The notes below the pieces were generated by a model. The model searched no databases, was not told the DNA's origin, and worked only from the letters and a program-made list of their open reading frames with translations. A stretch of DNA of 34,940 bases from the NCBI GenBank assembly GCA_902773895.1, contig CACYGB010000019.1:1-34940 (forward strand), given 5' to 3'. Positions 15,373-24,803 of this stretch are shown in pieces. The translations under genes and the position numbers were made by a program. The stretch comes from an uncultured Eubacteriales bacterium. Its GTDB lineage: Bacteria > Bacillota > Clostridia > Christensenellales > Aristaeellaceae. How positions within the stretch are numbered: position 1 is the first letter of the stretch; every line of letters starts with the position of its first letter.

Positions 15373-16038
15373 ATGACGGCGGATTACGAGGCCCTGCAGG
15401 AGGCGCTGGGCTACCGGTTCGGCCAGACGACGCTGCTGAAGCTGGCGCTGACCCATCCTTCGTTCAGCGCGCATCATAATCAGCGGCTGGAATTTCTGGG
15501 CGACGCGGTGCTGGAATTGTGCGTCAGCGAAAAAATCTATGACCGGCACCCGGAAATGCACGAAGGCGCCATGACCCAGCTGCGTCAGAAACTGGTCCGG
15601 GAAGAAAAACTGGCGGAGGTGGCCCGGCAGATCCGTCTGGGCGACGCGCTGCTGATGGAGAAAAGCTGCGCCGCATCCGGCGGACGGACGAACCCCAGCG
15701 TGCTGTGCGACGCCTTTGAGGCGGTGCTGGCGGCAGTGTACCTGGACGGCGGCTTTGACGCGGCCCGGGCCGTGGTGACCCGCCTGATCGGGGATTGCTC
15801 CGAAACCGGGGAAAACGACGCCAAGAGCGCCCTGCAGGAATATCTGCAGGGCCAGGGCAAACCTATGCCCGCCTATGAAACCGTGGGCGAGGAAGGCCCG
15901 CCTCACGACCGGGTGTTCACTGCCGCTGTGCTGATCGGCGGCAAAGAGGTCGCCCGGGGCAGCGGCAAAAGCAAAAAGCGGGCGGAACAGGAAGCGGCGG
16001 CCGCCGCGCTGGTCCTTATCAAGCGTTCGGGGGAATAA
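15373..16038 (+). CDS. rnc: Ribonuclease III
   Basis: A 221-residue double-strand-specific endoribonuclease that processes rRNA precursors and some mRNAs. The catalytic signature NQRLEFLGDAVL is at 36-47 (E40 and D44 bind metal), and the second acidic cluster DAFEAVLAAVYLDGG is at 113-127 (D113, E116). A double-stranded RNA-binding domain fills about 148-218, ending in the lysine-rich GSGKSKKRAEQEAAAAAL. ATG 15373 is supported by AAGGAG at 15359-15364; the open frame upstream runs through the leader hairpin and lacks family similarity. smc starts 6 bases after its stop. Confidence 0.96.
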   Translation: MTADYEALQEALGYRFGQTTLLKLALTHPSFSAHHNQRLEFLGDAVLELCVSEKIYDRHPEMHEGAMTQLRQKLVREEKLAEVARQIRLGDALLMEKSCAASGGRTNPSVLCDAFEAVLAAVYLDGGFDAARAVVTRLIGDCSETGENDAKSALQEYLQGQGKPMPAYETVGEEGPPHDRVFTAAVLIGGKEVARGSGKSKKRAEQEAAAAALVLIKRSGE

Positions 16039-16044
16039 AGGAGA

Positions 16045-19000
16045 ATGCGGCTTCAAAAGCTGGAAATACACGGATTCAAATCCTTTGCCGACCGGACGGA
16101 AATCGTCTTCAATCAGGGCATCACGGGGATCGTGGGGCCCAATGGTTCCGGCAAAAGCAACATCGGCGACGCTGTGCGCTGGGTGCTGGGCGAACAAAGC
16201 GCCCGGGTGCTGCGCGGCGCGAAAATGGAAGACGTCATTTTCAACGGCACTGCCAAGCGCAAACAGGCCTCGTACTGCGAGGTCTCTTTGACGTTCGAAA
16301 ATGAGGACGGCGCCCTGAAATCCAATTTCGCCGAAGTGGTTGTGACCCGCCGGGTGTACCGCAACGGCGACAGCGAATATTACCTGAACAAAACGGCTTG
16401 CCGCCTGCGCGATATTCTGGAGCTGTTCCGGGATACCGGCATCGGCCGCGAAGGCTATTCCCTGATCGGCCAGGGCCGGATCGACGAGATCCTGTCGGTG
16501 AAAAGCGAAGACCGCCGGCAGGTGTTTGAGGAAGCCGCCGGCGTGATGACGTACCGGGTGCGCAAGGAGGACGCCGAGCGCAAGCTGGCCCGCACCCAGG
16601 ACAACCTGAGCCGGGTCAATGATATTCTGGAGGAGCTGGCCTCCCGGGTGGAGCCTTTGGAGCAGCAGGCGGCCGTGGCCAGGGAATACCTGGAACTGGC
16701 TGAGCGGCTGCGCACCCTGGAAATCAATATTTTCCTGATCCGCCACGACAAGGTCAAGGAGCGTATCGCCGCCCTGGACCAGACGCTGGAAGGATTGCGG
16801 GACGTGCTGCTGCATCACGAGGCCCGGCTCAATGAAAACACCGCGGAGCGGGAAAAGCTGGAGGAAGCCATCAGCGCGCTGGAGGAGGAGCTGGCGCAGG
16901 CGCGCCGGGAGCATCTTTCCGCCAACGAAACGCTGCATGACATGCAATCCGCCCGGGAAAGCACCCGGCACCAAATCGAATCCGCCCGGGAAAATCTGGA
17001 CAGGATCGCCGGGGAAATGGAGGATACCAAGCGGCGCCGGGCTGATTTGCGCGTCCTTTTTGAACAGGGAGAGCAAAGCACTCAGGAAAGCCGCAGCGCC
17101 ATCGAGCAGGCTCAAAAGGAGCTGGACCGGGAGCAGGAAAAGCTGAACGGCCTGCTTTCCGATGCCCAGGAAAAAGAAGAAACCCTGGACCAGCATAAAG
17201 CGGATATTCTGAACGCCATGAACCGGCTCAGCGACGCCAAGGCCCAGCAGGCCCGGCAGCAGGCCATGTGCGCCCAGATGAAAAACCGGCTGACGGAAAT
17301 CGAGCAGGCGGTGAAGGAGGGCGGCGAAAAGCAGCTGACCCTGGTCCAGGCGCTGCGCGCCGCGGAAAAGCAGGCGGGCGAAGTGAACCAGGGGCTGGAG
17401 CAGCTGAAAAACGACGCGGCAGCGTGCGAAGGCCGGCTGCGGGCACTGACGGAGGAAACGCAGAAAACGGCGGAGCAGGCCCAGAACCTGAACCTGAAAT
17501 ACCAGGCGGACGTAAGCAGGCTTCGGCTGATGGAAGAAATGAGCCGGGAGATGGAAGGCTACAACCAGTCCGTCCGCCGGGCGCTTTCCTATGCGCAAAA
17601 CGACCGCAGCGTCCGCGGCGTGGTGGCCAGGCTGATGCAGGTGCCCAAGGAACTGGAAACCGCCATTGATATGGTGCTGGGCGGCGCGCTGCAGAATATT
17701 GTGACGGAGGACGAGGAAGCCGCCAAGCGGATGATCGACTACCTGCGCAACAACCGGCTGGGCCGCGCCACCTTCCTGCCCATGACCAGCGTCAACTCCC
17801 GGGTGCTTACCGGCGAGGAACGGCGCCTGCTTTCCATGCCCGGATGCCTGGGCGTGGCCAGCGAACTGATTTCCTACGATCCCCAGTACCGGGGTATTAT
17901 GGAAAACCTGCTGGGACGCACGGTGATCGCCCGGGATCTGGACAGCGGCATCCCCATCATGCGGGCAGGGCGTCATGCCTTCCGCCTGGTCACCCTCAGC
18001 GGCGACGTGATGCACTCCGGCGGCTCCATGACCGGCGGCACCGCGCAGAAGAGCGCCGTAAGCCTGCTGGGCCGCGAGCGCGAAATGAAGGAACTGCAAA
18101 AGACGCTGGAAACGGAGAAAAAAGACCTGGCCGCCCTGCGGGACCGGCTGATGGCCATGCAAAGCGACCGGGAGGAGCTTAAGCGTCTGCGCAACGAAGC
18201 CATGGACCGGGTGCATCAGGAAGAAATCGCCGTGGCCCGGGAACAGGAGCGCGTTTTCAACGCCAAGGCGGAATTGAATGCCGCCGCCGAGCAGCTGGAC
18301 CGTACCCGCAGCGCCCAGGTGCAATTGAAAGAAAGCATCGCGGAGCTGGAGACGGATCTGGCCCGGGTCCAGAGCCAGGCGGAGAACGAAACGGTGGACC
18401 GGGAAGCCATGGACCAAAAAACGGAACTGCTTCAAAAGGCCCTGCTGGATGCCCGGGAAAAAGCGGAAGTCCAGCGGGATCTGGTGACGAAGCTGCGGCT
18501 TCAGTTTGCCGAACTGACCCATGCCCTGGACACCCTTCGCCGGGACAAGGCCCGGCAGGACCAGGAAATGCTGGCGCTGGACCGTGCGATGGAGCAGCTG
18601 GAAAAAGACCAGTCCGCCCGGCGGCAGCAGATGCGGGAAGCGGAGGAAACCCTGCGCCGCCAGGAAGCGGAATGTGCCCGGCAGGAAGAGGCGGTTTCCT
18701 CCTGGGAAAGCAAAGTGGCGGACCTGGATACCCGGCGGCAGGAAAAAAGCGCCCGGCAGCGTGAATGCGTGCGCCAGAGCGAAGAAATGCACAAGGCTTA
18801 CGATGAAGACAGCATGAAGCTGCACCGGACGGAATTGAGCCGGGACCGGGCGGACAGCGAGCTGAAGGGAATGACCGATCACATCTTCAATACCTACGAC
18901 CTGACCTATGCCGGGGCGGAGGAATCCCGGGTGGAAGGGCATTTTGACCTGACCGGCAGCGAGCGGGAAGCCGCGTCATTGCGGGGCCGTATCCGGGAAA

Positions 19001-19602
19001 TGGGCCATGTGAACGTGGGCGCCATCGAGGAGTATGCCGCCACCAAGGAACGCTTTGACGATCTGACGGCCCAGCAGCAGGACCTGACCAAAGCGGAAGA
19101 GGATCTGCAAACGCTGATCGCCCGGCTGCTGACCCAGATGGAAAAGCAGTTTGTGGTGGAATTTGCGAAGCTGGGCGAATTCTTCAAGGAAACCTTTGCC
19201 CGGCTCTTTGGCGGCGGCCAGGCGGAATTGAGGCTTACCGATCCCGACGACGCCCTGAACTGCGGCATCGAGATCATTGCCCAGCCCCCGGGGAAAAAGC
19301 TGCAGCTGCTCAGCCTCCTGTCCGGCGGGGAACGCGCGCTGACGGCCATCGCCATTTTGTTCGCCATGCTCAAGCTCAAGCCCACGCCGTTCTGCATCCT
19401 GGATGAAATCGAGGCGGCCCTGGACGAAGCCAATATCGGCTATTTCGCCGATTATCTGTCTGAATACAAAAAGACCACCCAGTTCGTGGTGGTCACGCAC
19501 CGCAAGGGCACGATGGAACGCTGCGACGCGCTGTACGGCGTGGCCATGCAGGAACGCGGTGTCAGCGGCATGGTGTCCGTGAATCTGCAGGATTACGAGT
19601 AA
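16045..19602 (+). CDS. smc: Chromosome segregation protein SMC
   Basis: A 1185-residue full-length SMC ATPase, which with ScpA and ScpB compacts and segregates the chromosome. Walker A is GPNGSGKSN (31-39). Two long coiled coils, rich in Glu, Gln, Arg and Ala, flank a hinge at about 520-670 (RGVVARLMQVPKELE ... GSMTGGTA). The C-terminal head has the signature LLSGGERALTAIAI (about 1091-1104) and Walker B FCILDEIEAALDEAN (about 1116-1130). The GGAG site ends only one base before the ATG, so initiation may depend on coupling with rnc, 6 bases upstream. ftsY follows after 12 bases. Length and all motifs are normal. Confidence 0.97.
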   Translation: MRLQKLEIHGFKSFADRTEIVFNQGITGIVGPNGSGKSNIGDAVRWVLGEQSARVLRGAKMEDVIFNGTAKRKQASYCEVSLTFENEDGALKSNFAEVVVTRRVYRNGDSEYYLNKTACRLRDILELFRDTGIGREGYSLIGQGRIDEILSVKSEDRRQVFEEAAGVMTYRVRKEDAERKLARTQDNLSRVNDILEELASRVEPLEQQAAVAREYLELAERLRTLEINIFLIRHDKVKERIAALDQTLEGLRDVLLHHEARLNENTAEREKLEEAISALEEELAQARREHLSANETLHDMQSARESTRHQIESARENLDRIAGEMEDTKRRRADLRVLFEQGEQSTQESRSAIEQAQKELDREQEKLNGLLSDAQEKEETLDQHKADILNAMNRLSDAKAQQARQQAMCAQMKNRLTEIEQAVKEGGEKQLTLVQALRAAEKQAGEVNQGLEQLKNDAAACEGRLRALTEETQKTAEQAQNLNLKYQADVSRLRLMEEMSREMEGYNQSVRRALSYAQNDRSVRGVVARLMQVPKELETAIDMVLGGALQNIVTEDEEAAKRMIDYLRNNRLGRATFLPMTSVNSRVLTGEERRLLSMPGCLGVASELISYDPQYRGIMENLLGRTVIARDLDSGIPIMRAGRHAFRLVTLSGDVMHSGGSMTGGTAQKSAVSLLGREREMKELQKTLETEKKDLAALRDRLMAMQSDREELKRLRNEAMDRVHQEEIAVAREQERVFNAKAELNAAAEQLDRTRSAQVQLKESIAELETDLARVQSQAENETVDREAMDQKTELLQKALLDAREKAEVQRDLVTKLRLQFAELTHALDTLRRDKARQDQEMLALDRAMEQLEKDQSARRQQMREAEETLRRQEAECARQEEAVSSWESKVADLDTRRQEKSARQRECVRQSEEMHKAYDEDSMKLHRTELSRDRADSELKGMTDHIFNTYDLTYAGAEESRVEGHFDLTGSEREAASLRGRIREMGHVNVGAIEEYAATKERFDDLTAQQQDLTKAEEDLQTLIARLLTQMEKQFVVEFAKLGEFFKETFARLFGGGQAELRLTDPDDALNCGIEIIAQPPGKKLQLLSLLSGGERALTAIAILFAMLKLKPTPFCILDEIEAALDEANIGYFADYLSEYKKTTQFVVVTHRKGTMERCDALYGVAMQERGVSGMVSVNLQDYE

Positions 19603-19614
19603 GGAGGGTTCGGT

Positions 19615-20511
19615 ATGGGCTTTTTTCAGCGCCTGAAGCAGGGCCTGACCAAAACCAGAGGCGGCCTGACGGACAAAGTGGATGAACTGGTGAAAAACAC
19701 CCGGGAAGTGGACGACGATTTCTTTGACGAATTGACGGACATCCTGATCCTGGCCGACGTGGGCATGGCCGCCACCACCGATATTATGGAAAAGCTGCGC
19801 GCCCGCGTCAGCGAGCAGAAAATCAAGGATGCCGACCAGGCCAAACAGCTGTTCAAGCAGATCATCGTGGAGGAAATGAACATCCCGCGGCCTTCGCTGC
19901 GCTGGCCCATGGTGATGTTCGTGGTGGGCGTCAACGGCGTGGGGAAAACCACCACCATCGGCAAGCTGGCCCTGCGGTTCCAGGAAATCGGCCGCAGCGT
20001 GATGCTGGCCGCCGCCGACACCTTCCGCGCCGCCGCCGACGAGCAGCTGGCCGTGTGGGCGGAGCGCGCCAAGGTGCCCATCATCCGCGGTCAGGAGGGC
20101 GGCGATCCCGCCTCCGTGGTGTACGACGCCGTGCAGGCAGCCAAGGCGAGGAAAACCGATCTTTTGATCGTGGACACCGCCGGCCGGCTGCACAACAAAA
20201 AGAACCTGATGGATGAGCTGTCCAAAATGCGCCGCATCATCGACCGGGAATACCCCGAAGCCGAAATGCGCTGTATGCTGGTGCTGGACGCCACCACCGG
20301 GCAAAACGGCATCCAGCAGGCCAAGCAGTTCAAGGAAGCGGCCGAAATCGGCGGCATCGTGCTGACCAAGCTGGACGGCACCGCCAAGGGCGGCGTGGCC
20401 ATCGCCATCCGCAAGGAGCTGAATATTCCCGTGTGGTACATCGGCGTCGGCGAAGGCATCGACGATTTGCAGGCCTTCGACGCCAAGGAGTTTGTGGAAG
20501 CGCTGTTCTGA
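19615..20511 (+). CDS. ftsY: Signal recognition particle receptor FtsY
   Basis: A 298-residue SRP-type GTPase that docks ribosome-SRP complexes at the membrane. The helical N domain (1-95) is followed by the G domain with G1 GVNGVGKTTT (105-114), DTFRAAA (135-141), DTAGR (187-191) and TKLDG (251-255). It lacks the long acidic A domain of enteric FtsY and begins with the short amphipathic MGFFQRLKQGL, as usual in Firmicutes. AAGGAGG ends 8 bases before the ATG. It is the last gene of the plsX-acpP-rnc-smc-ftsY run; a small GC-rich structured region and a new promoter follow. Confidence 0.97.
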   Translation: MGFFQRLKQGLTKTRGGLTDKVDELVKNTREVDDDFFDELTDILILADVGMAATTDIMEKLRARVSEQKIKDADQAKQLFKQIIVEEMNIPRPSLRWPMVMFVVGVNGVGKTTTIGKLALRFQEIGRSVMLAAADTFRAAADEQLAVWAERAKVPIIRGQEGGDPASVVYDAVQAAKARKTDLLIVDTAGRLHNKKNLMDELSKMRRIIDREYPEAEMRCMLVLDATTGQNGIQQAKQFKEAAEIGGIVLTKLDGTAKGGVAIAIRKELNIPVWYIGVGEGIDDLQAFDAKEFVEALF

Positions 20512-20581
20512 CGGAAAGAAAATTTCCGCCATCCGACCGCCGGCGGGGGAATCCGGGCTGCAACAGCCGGTTTCCTGCCGG

Positions 20582-20610
20582 TTGCCGGCGGGATAGGACT
20601 ATGATACAAT
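20582..20610 (+). promoter_or_regulatory. Probable promoter of the GNAT/hydrolase/murF-like/ddl group
   Basis: TTGCCG (20582-20587), 17 nt, TACAAT (20605-20610). The -35 is moderate and the -10 good. Just upstream (20516-20590) are GC-rich inverted repeats, including CGGAAA/TTTCCG, without a T tract. They may form a weak end for the ftsY transcript. Confidence 0.6.
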
Positions 20611-20629
20611 GTGTGGGGGATTGGCTGTC

Positions 20630-21100
20630 ATGACTGCGCTGCTGCGTTTGTTTTCCCGCAAGCCCATGTTTTCCGACGGGGTCATTGACCTGTTCCTGAG
20701 CAATGAGGACGTGCGGGACGAAAGCTGCGGGATCGAGGACGGCTATACTTTCTACATCTATCCGCACGGAACCAGGCACTATGCCGGCTACGTTTCCCTG
20801 CGGCTGGGGGAAAGCCCCGGGCTGTATTACCTGGGCCACATCGGCTACCGGGTGGAGGAAAAATACCGGGGAAACGGCTATGCGGCGCGGGCCTGCCGGC
20901 TGATCCGCCCGTTCCTGTGCAAATTGCGCCTGGGCAGCGTGGTGATCACCAACAACGTGGAAAACACCGCGTCCAGGAAAACCTGCCAGCATCTGGGCTG
21001 CGTTCTGGAACGCATCGCCGACGTGCCGGCGGAGTACCGGGCCCTGTGCGCCGGGGCGCGCCAGAAATGCCGGTATATCTGGCGCATGGATGAAACGTAA
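20630..21100 (+). CDS. GNAT-family N-acetyltransferase
   Basis: A 156-residue acetyltransferase. The core GYRVEEKYRGNGYAARACRL (about 72-91) contains the acetyl-CoA loop RGNGYA and is followed by VVITNNVENTASRKTCQHLG, the typical N-x-x-S and C-terminal GNAT block. The substrate is unknown; the motif spacing recalls the ribosomal-protein and small-molecule acetylating branch. ATG 20630 is chosen because the -10 box covers 20605-20610, which excludes the upstream in-frame ATG at 20609; GGGGGA lies about 10 bases before it. The alpha/beta hydrolase gene follows after 33 bases in the same direction. Confidence 0.85.
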   Translation: MTALLRLFSRKPMFSDGVIDLFLSNEDVRDESCGIEDGYTFYIYPHGTRHYAGYVSLRLGESPGLYYLGHIGYRVEEKYRGNGYAARACRLIRPFLCKLRLGSVVITNNVENTASRKTCQHLGCVLERIADVPAEYRALCAGARQKCRYIWRMDET

Positions 21101-21133
21101 ACATCATACAATACCGGAAAGGGGGATGCGCGG

Positions 21134-21910
21134 ATGCGGCTGACGGCCAAGGGGATTGAGATCCATTACGAGCAGCGGGGCGAGACGGGAAAGCCGGAAG
21201 TGCTGCTGCTGCACGGCTGGGGCTGCACCGTTCAGCATTTTGAACCCATCGCCAACGATCTGAGCCGGGACTATCATGTGACATTGATCGATTTTCCCGC
21301 GCACGGACAGTCCCAGCGTCCCCCGGAGCCCTGGGGCGTCAAGGAGTTTTCCGAGTGCACCCTGGAGGTGATCCGGAAGCTGGGCATCGCGCCCTGCGAC
21401 GTGATCGCCCACTCGTTTGGCTGCCGGGTGACGCTGTATCTGGCGTCCCACTGGCCGGAAACGGTGAAGCGGCTGGTGATCACCGGCGGCGCGGGTATCC
21501 GCAAGCCGGAAACGGACGAACAGCGCCGGCGCAGGGAAGCGTTTCAGCGGAAAAAGAAGCTGCTGCAGGGGCTGGCCAAGGTGCCCGGCATTGGCGGCGC
21601 GGCGGAAAAAAGCCTGGAAGCTCTGCGCAACAAATACGGTTCCGCCGATTACAAGGCGCTGGACGAGGAAATGCGCAAAACCTTCGTGATGGTCATCAAT
21701 GAGGACCTGCGGCCCCTGCTGCCGCAAATCAAGGCTTCGACCCTGCTTATCTGGGGAGAGAAGGACCAGGATACGCCGCTGTGGATGGGACAGACCATGG
21801 AAAAGGAAATCCCGGACGCGGGGCTGGTGGTATTTGAAAACGACGATCATTTCGCGTATCTGCGCCAATGGCCGCGCTTTGTGGCCGTTGTGCGGGCATT
21901 TTTGACCTGA
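21134..21910 (+). CDS. Alpha/beta-fold hydrolase
   Basis: A 258-residue single-domain hydrolase without signal peptide. The oxyanion strand VLLLHGWG is at 23-30, the nucleophile elbow IAHSFG has S94, the acid is D211 (or D213) in WGEKDQDTP, and the histidine is H239 in DDHFAY. The cap segment (125-165) is very basic and helical (QRRRREAFQRKKKLL). The substrate is unknown; esterase, lipase-like or C-C hydrolase activity are all compatible. It is 12 bases from the murF-like gene, which suggests co-transcription with cell-wall genes, but the sequence gives no direct reason to assign it to peptidoglycan metabolism. Confidence 0.85.
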   Translation: MRLTAKGIEIHYEQRGETGKPEVLLLHGWGCTVQHFEPIANDLSRDYHVTLIDFPAHGQSQRPPEPWGVKEFSECTLEVIRKLGIAPCDVIAHSFGCRVTLYLASHWPETVKRLVITGGAGIRKPETDEQRRRREAFQRKKKLLQGLAKVPGIGGAAEKSLEALRNKYGSADYKALDEEMRKTFVMVINEDLRPLLPQIKASTLLIWGEKDQDTPLWMGQTMEKEIPDAGLVVFENDDHFAYLRQWPRFVAVVRAFLT

Positions 21911-21922
21911 AGGGTGAGCCTT

Positions 21923-23563
21923 ATGAACCGTATCGCGCTGATTATTCAAATTCTTGGCCGGGCTGCCGGGATGGTGCTGGCGTCCCGGCTGCTGCTGCAT
22001 TATTTCCAGCTGGAGAGCTATCAGTTCCAGGGCTACTTCCGCACGGTGCGGCGCCAATGGAAAAAGGCGCTGCTGCCCGGCGTTCTGCTGGCCCTGGGCT
22101 GCCTGGAAACGATGATGCTGCTGGCTCTGGTTTTCGGCAGCGCTGATTCGGGCAGCGTGCTGGTCAATATTCTGTGGGGCATGCTGACGGCGGGCATCGG
22201 GTATCTGCTGCACCGGCACGCGGTGAAAACGCCGCAGAAGAAAAAATTTGCCCTGACAGCCCGGATGAAGCGGCTCTATACTGTGCTGGCGCTCGTTTGC
22301 CTGGCGTTTTCGCTGCTTCCCTGGCTGCTGACCCGGGGAATGCCGGAAAACCTGCCCACGGCGGCGTTTTTGCTGCGCACCTTCGCGCCGCTGCTGCTGC
22401 CCATGCTGCTGCTTCCGCTGGCTGTGGCGCTTGCCGGGATCCTGGCGCTGCCAATTGAACGGCTGATTTTCCATCTGTATTTCCGGGACGCGGAAAAGAA
22501 ACTGCTGGAAAACGACCGGCTGATCCGCATCGGCATTACCGGCAGCTACGGCAAAACCAGCACCAAATTCATCCTGGCGGAAATCCTGTCGCAAAAATAC
22601 AACGTGCTGGCCACGCCGGCGTCCTTCAACACGCCCATGGGCGTTACCCGGATCGTGCGGGAGCGGCTGACGCCGTCCCATCAGGTGTTCATTGGCGAAA
22701 TGGGCGCAAGGCACGTGGGGGAAATCAAGGAACTGAGCCGCCTGGTGCACCCGCAGATCGGCATCCTGACCGCCGTGGGCCCCCAGCATCTGGATACGTT
22801 TAGGACCATCGAACGCATCGAAAAAACCAAGTACGAGCTCATCGACGCCCTGCCGGACGACGGCCTGGCGGTGTTTTTGAACGACGACGGCATCGTGAAA
22901 AAGCTGTACGACAAAACGGAAAAGAGCAAGCTGCTGGCCGCCTCTGAAATGGGCGACGCCTGGGCGGAGGATGTGACCGTATCGCCCGCCGGGTGCCGCT
23001 TCACCCTGAAATTCAAAGAGGGCGACAGCATCGCGTGCGAAACGGTGCTGCTGGGCGAACACAATGTAAGGAACATCGTCACGGCCAGCCTGGTGGCGCG
23101 GCGGCTGGGCCTTTCCGATCAGCAGATCGCCCGGGGCATCAGCCAATTGAAGCCCGTCGAGCACCGGCTGCAATTGCTGAAAACGCCCAACGGCATCGGC
23201 GTCATCGACGACGCGTTCAACACCAATCCCCGTTCCAGCAAGGAAGCGCTGAAGGTGCTATCATCCTTCCCGGGCAAGCGTATCATCGTGACGCCCGGCA
23301 TGGTGGAACTGGGGGAGAAAGAAGACCAATACAACGAGGAATTCGGTCGGGCCATGGCGGAATGCGTGGACGTGGCTGTGCTGGTTGGCAAAAAGCACAC
23401 GTCGCCCATTCGCCGGGGTCTGACGGAACAGGGGTTCCCGGCGGACAATATCCATACGGTGGCGTCCCTGGAGGAAGCGGTGGCCGTCGTCAACGGCATG
23501 ATCCGCCCCGGGGACACCGTGATGTATGAAAACGACCTGCCCGATCATTACAGTGAAAACTGA
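21923..23563 (+). CDS. Membrane-anchored MurF-like Mur ligase
   Basis: A 546-residue protein with two parts. Residues 1-185 contain about five hydrophobic segments (5-28, 48-72, 78-97, 119-137, 150-178). The rest is a Mur-ligase catalytic region with the P-loop GITGSYGKTSTK (204-215), IGEMGARHVGEIKEL, GPQHLDTF, a central LLGEHNVRNIVTAS, and the C-terminal domain with VIDDAFNTNPRSSKEAL. These features match MurF, the ligase adding D-Ala-D-Ala to UDP-MurNAc-tripeptide. The usual MurF N-terminal substrate domain is replaced by the membrane region. It is followed by ddl after 15 bases, which supports a D-Ala-D-Ala substrate. ATG 21923 is preferred (AAGGGTGAG at 21910-21918); GTG 21914 is possible. 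It may be the only MurF or a paralogue acting on lipid-linked substrates. Confidence 0.85.
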   Translation: MNRIALIIQILGRAAGMVLASRLLLHYFQLESYQFQGYFRTVRRQWKKALLPGVLLALGCLETMMLLALVFGSADSGSVLVNILWGMLTAGIGYLLHRHAVKTPQKKKFALTARMKRLYTVLALVCLAFSLLPWLLTRGMPENLPTAAFLLRTFAPLLLPMLLLPLAVALAGILALPIERLIFHLYFRDAEKKLLENDRLIRIGITGSYGKTSTKFILAEILSQKYNVLATPASFNTPMGVTRIVRERLTPSHQVFIGEMGARHVGEIKELSRLVHPQIGILTAVGPQHLDTFRTIERIEKTKYELIDALPDDGLAVFLNDDGIVKKLYDKTEKSKLLAASEMGDAWAEDVTVSPAGCRFTLKFKEGDSIACETVLLGEHNVRNIVTASLVARRLGLSDQQIARGISQLKPVEHRLQLLKTPNGIGVIDDAFNTNPRSSKEALKVLSSFPGKRIIVTPGMVELGEKEDQYNEEFGRAMAECVDVAVLVGKKHTSPIRRGLTEQGFPADNIHTVASLEEAVAVVNGMIRPGDTVMYENDLPDHYSEN

Positions 23564-23578
23564 CGGAGGATAAATTCT

Positions 23579-24796
23579 ATGAGCAAAATGCAGCTGGGCG
23601 TGATTTACGGCAGCCGTTCCTGCGAGCATGACGTATCCATCATCAGCGCCGTGCAGCTGATGCGCAGCGCGGACAGGGAAAAGTATGACGTGATCCCGGT
23701 GTACATTACCCGGAAAGGGGAATGGTTTACCGGGGACGCGCTGCTGGACATGAAAACCTACACCCATTTCGATCCCTTCATGAAGGGCGTCACCCCGGTG
23801 CATCTGGATCTGACCGCCGGCAGCGGCGCGCTGCTGCACTATGTGCCGGCCAAGGGCCTGTTCGGCGGCGGCAAGGAAGAAATGGTGGCGCATCTGGACT
23901 GCGTGATCCCGGTAATGCACGGGCTCCATGGGGAAGACGGCTCCCTGCAGGGCCTGCTGGAAATGGCCGATCTGCCCTATGCCTCCAGCGGAGTCACCGC
24001 CTCCGCCATCGGTATGGACAAAATCGCCATGAAGCGGTTTTTCAAGGCCTTTGATTTTCCCATTCTGCCGGATGCGGCGCTGACCCGGTCCCAATGGGAA
24101 AAGGATGCCGGCGCGGCCATGGACCGGGTTGAAAGAGAAATCGGCTATCCGGTGTTCGTCAAGCCCGCCTGCCTGGGCTCCTCCATCGGCGTCAGCCCGG
24201 CCAAGAATCGGCAGGAACTCCGGGACGCGCTGGATCTGGCCTTCTCCTACGACCGTCGGGTGCTGGTGGAGCAGGGGCTGGATCACCCCATCGAAGTGAA
24301 CTGCTCGGTGCTGGGCTTCGACGGGGAACGACGGGCATCCGTGCTGGAAATGAGCAACGCGGGGGAAGGGTTCCTGGATTTTGCCGATAAGTATCTGCCC
24401 AATCACGGCGCCAGCAAGGGCATGGCTTCCTCCAAGCACGTCATTCCCGCGCCGGTGGGAGAGGAACTGACGAAAACGCTGCAGAACCTGTCCATGGAAA
24501 TTTTTGACGCCATGGACTGCAAAAGCGTGGTGCGCATCGACTACATGATCGACCGGCATTCCGGAAAGCACTATATCACGGAAATCAACACCATTCCCGG
24601 TTCGCTGGCCTTTTACCTGTGGCAGCCGACGGGCCTGCCCTATGCCAAATTGATTGATGAAATGGTGTCCTGTGCCCTGAAAGCCCATCAGGAAAAGGAA
24701 CGCAATTCCTTCGCCTTCTCTTCCGATATTCTGTCCGGCGTACAGCTGGGCGGAAAGACCGGCAAGCTGGGCGGCAAAATGGGCGGCAAGCTGTAA
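23579..24796 (+). CDS. ddl: D-alanine--D-alanine ligase
   Basis: A 405-residue ATP-grasp enzyme joining two D-alanines for peptidoglycan. The N terminus has GSRSCEHDVS (11-20, the variant of GGxSxEHxVS), KPACLGSSIGVS (195-206) binds ATP, DYMID and EINTIPGS (335-342) bind metal. The omega loop carries DKY (270-272): Tyr is kept where D-Ala-D-lactate ligases have Phe, so normal, vancomycin-sensitive dipeptide specificity is expected (inference from the DdlB Tyr216 rule). The enzyme is longer than usual because of a C-terminal tail ending in a Gly/Lys repeat, GGKTGKLGGKMGGKL (391-405). GGAGGA lies 8 bases before the ATG. A terminator follows. Confidence 0.95.
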   Translation: MSKMQLGVIYGSRSCEHDVSIISAVQLMRSADREKYDVIPVYITRKGEWFTGDALLDMKTYTHFDPFMKGVTPVHLDLTAGSGALLHYVPAKGLFGGGKEEMVAHLDCVIPVMHGLHGEDGSLQGLLEMADLPYASSGVTASAIGMDKIAMKRFFKAFDFPILPDAALTRSQWEKDAGAAMDRVEREIGYPVFVKPACLGSSIGVSPAKNRQELRDALDLAFSYDRRVLVEQGLDHPIEVNCSVLGFDGERRASVLEMSNAGEGFLDFADKYLPNHGASKGMASSKHVIPAPVGEELTKTLQNLSMEIFDAMDCKSVVRIDYMIDRHSGKHYITEINTIPGSLAFYLWQPTGLPYAKLIDEMVSCALKAHQEKERNSFAFSSDILSGVQLGGKTGKLGGKMGGKL

Positions 24797-24803
24797 AACG
24801 ATC

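Noticed and set aside
14986-18942. A 1318-codon open frame on the minus strand opposite plsX, acpP, rnc and smc
   Set aside because: It mirrors the codon pattern of the GC-rich genes on the other strand, has low-complexity His/Gln/Phe-rich sequence, and crosses several well-supported genes.
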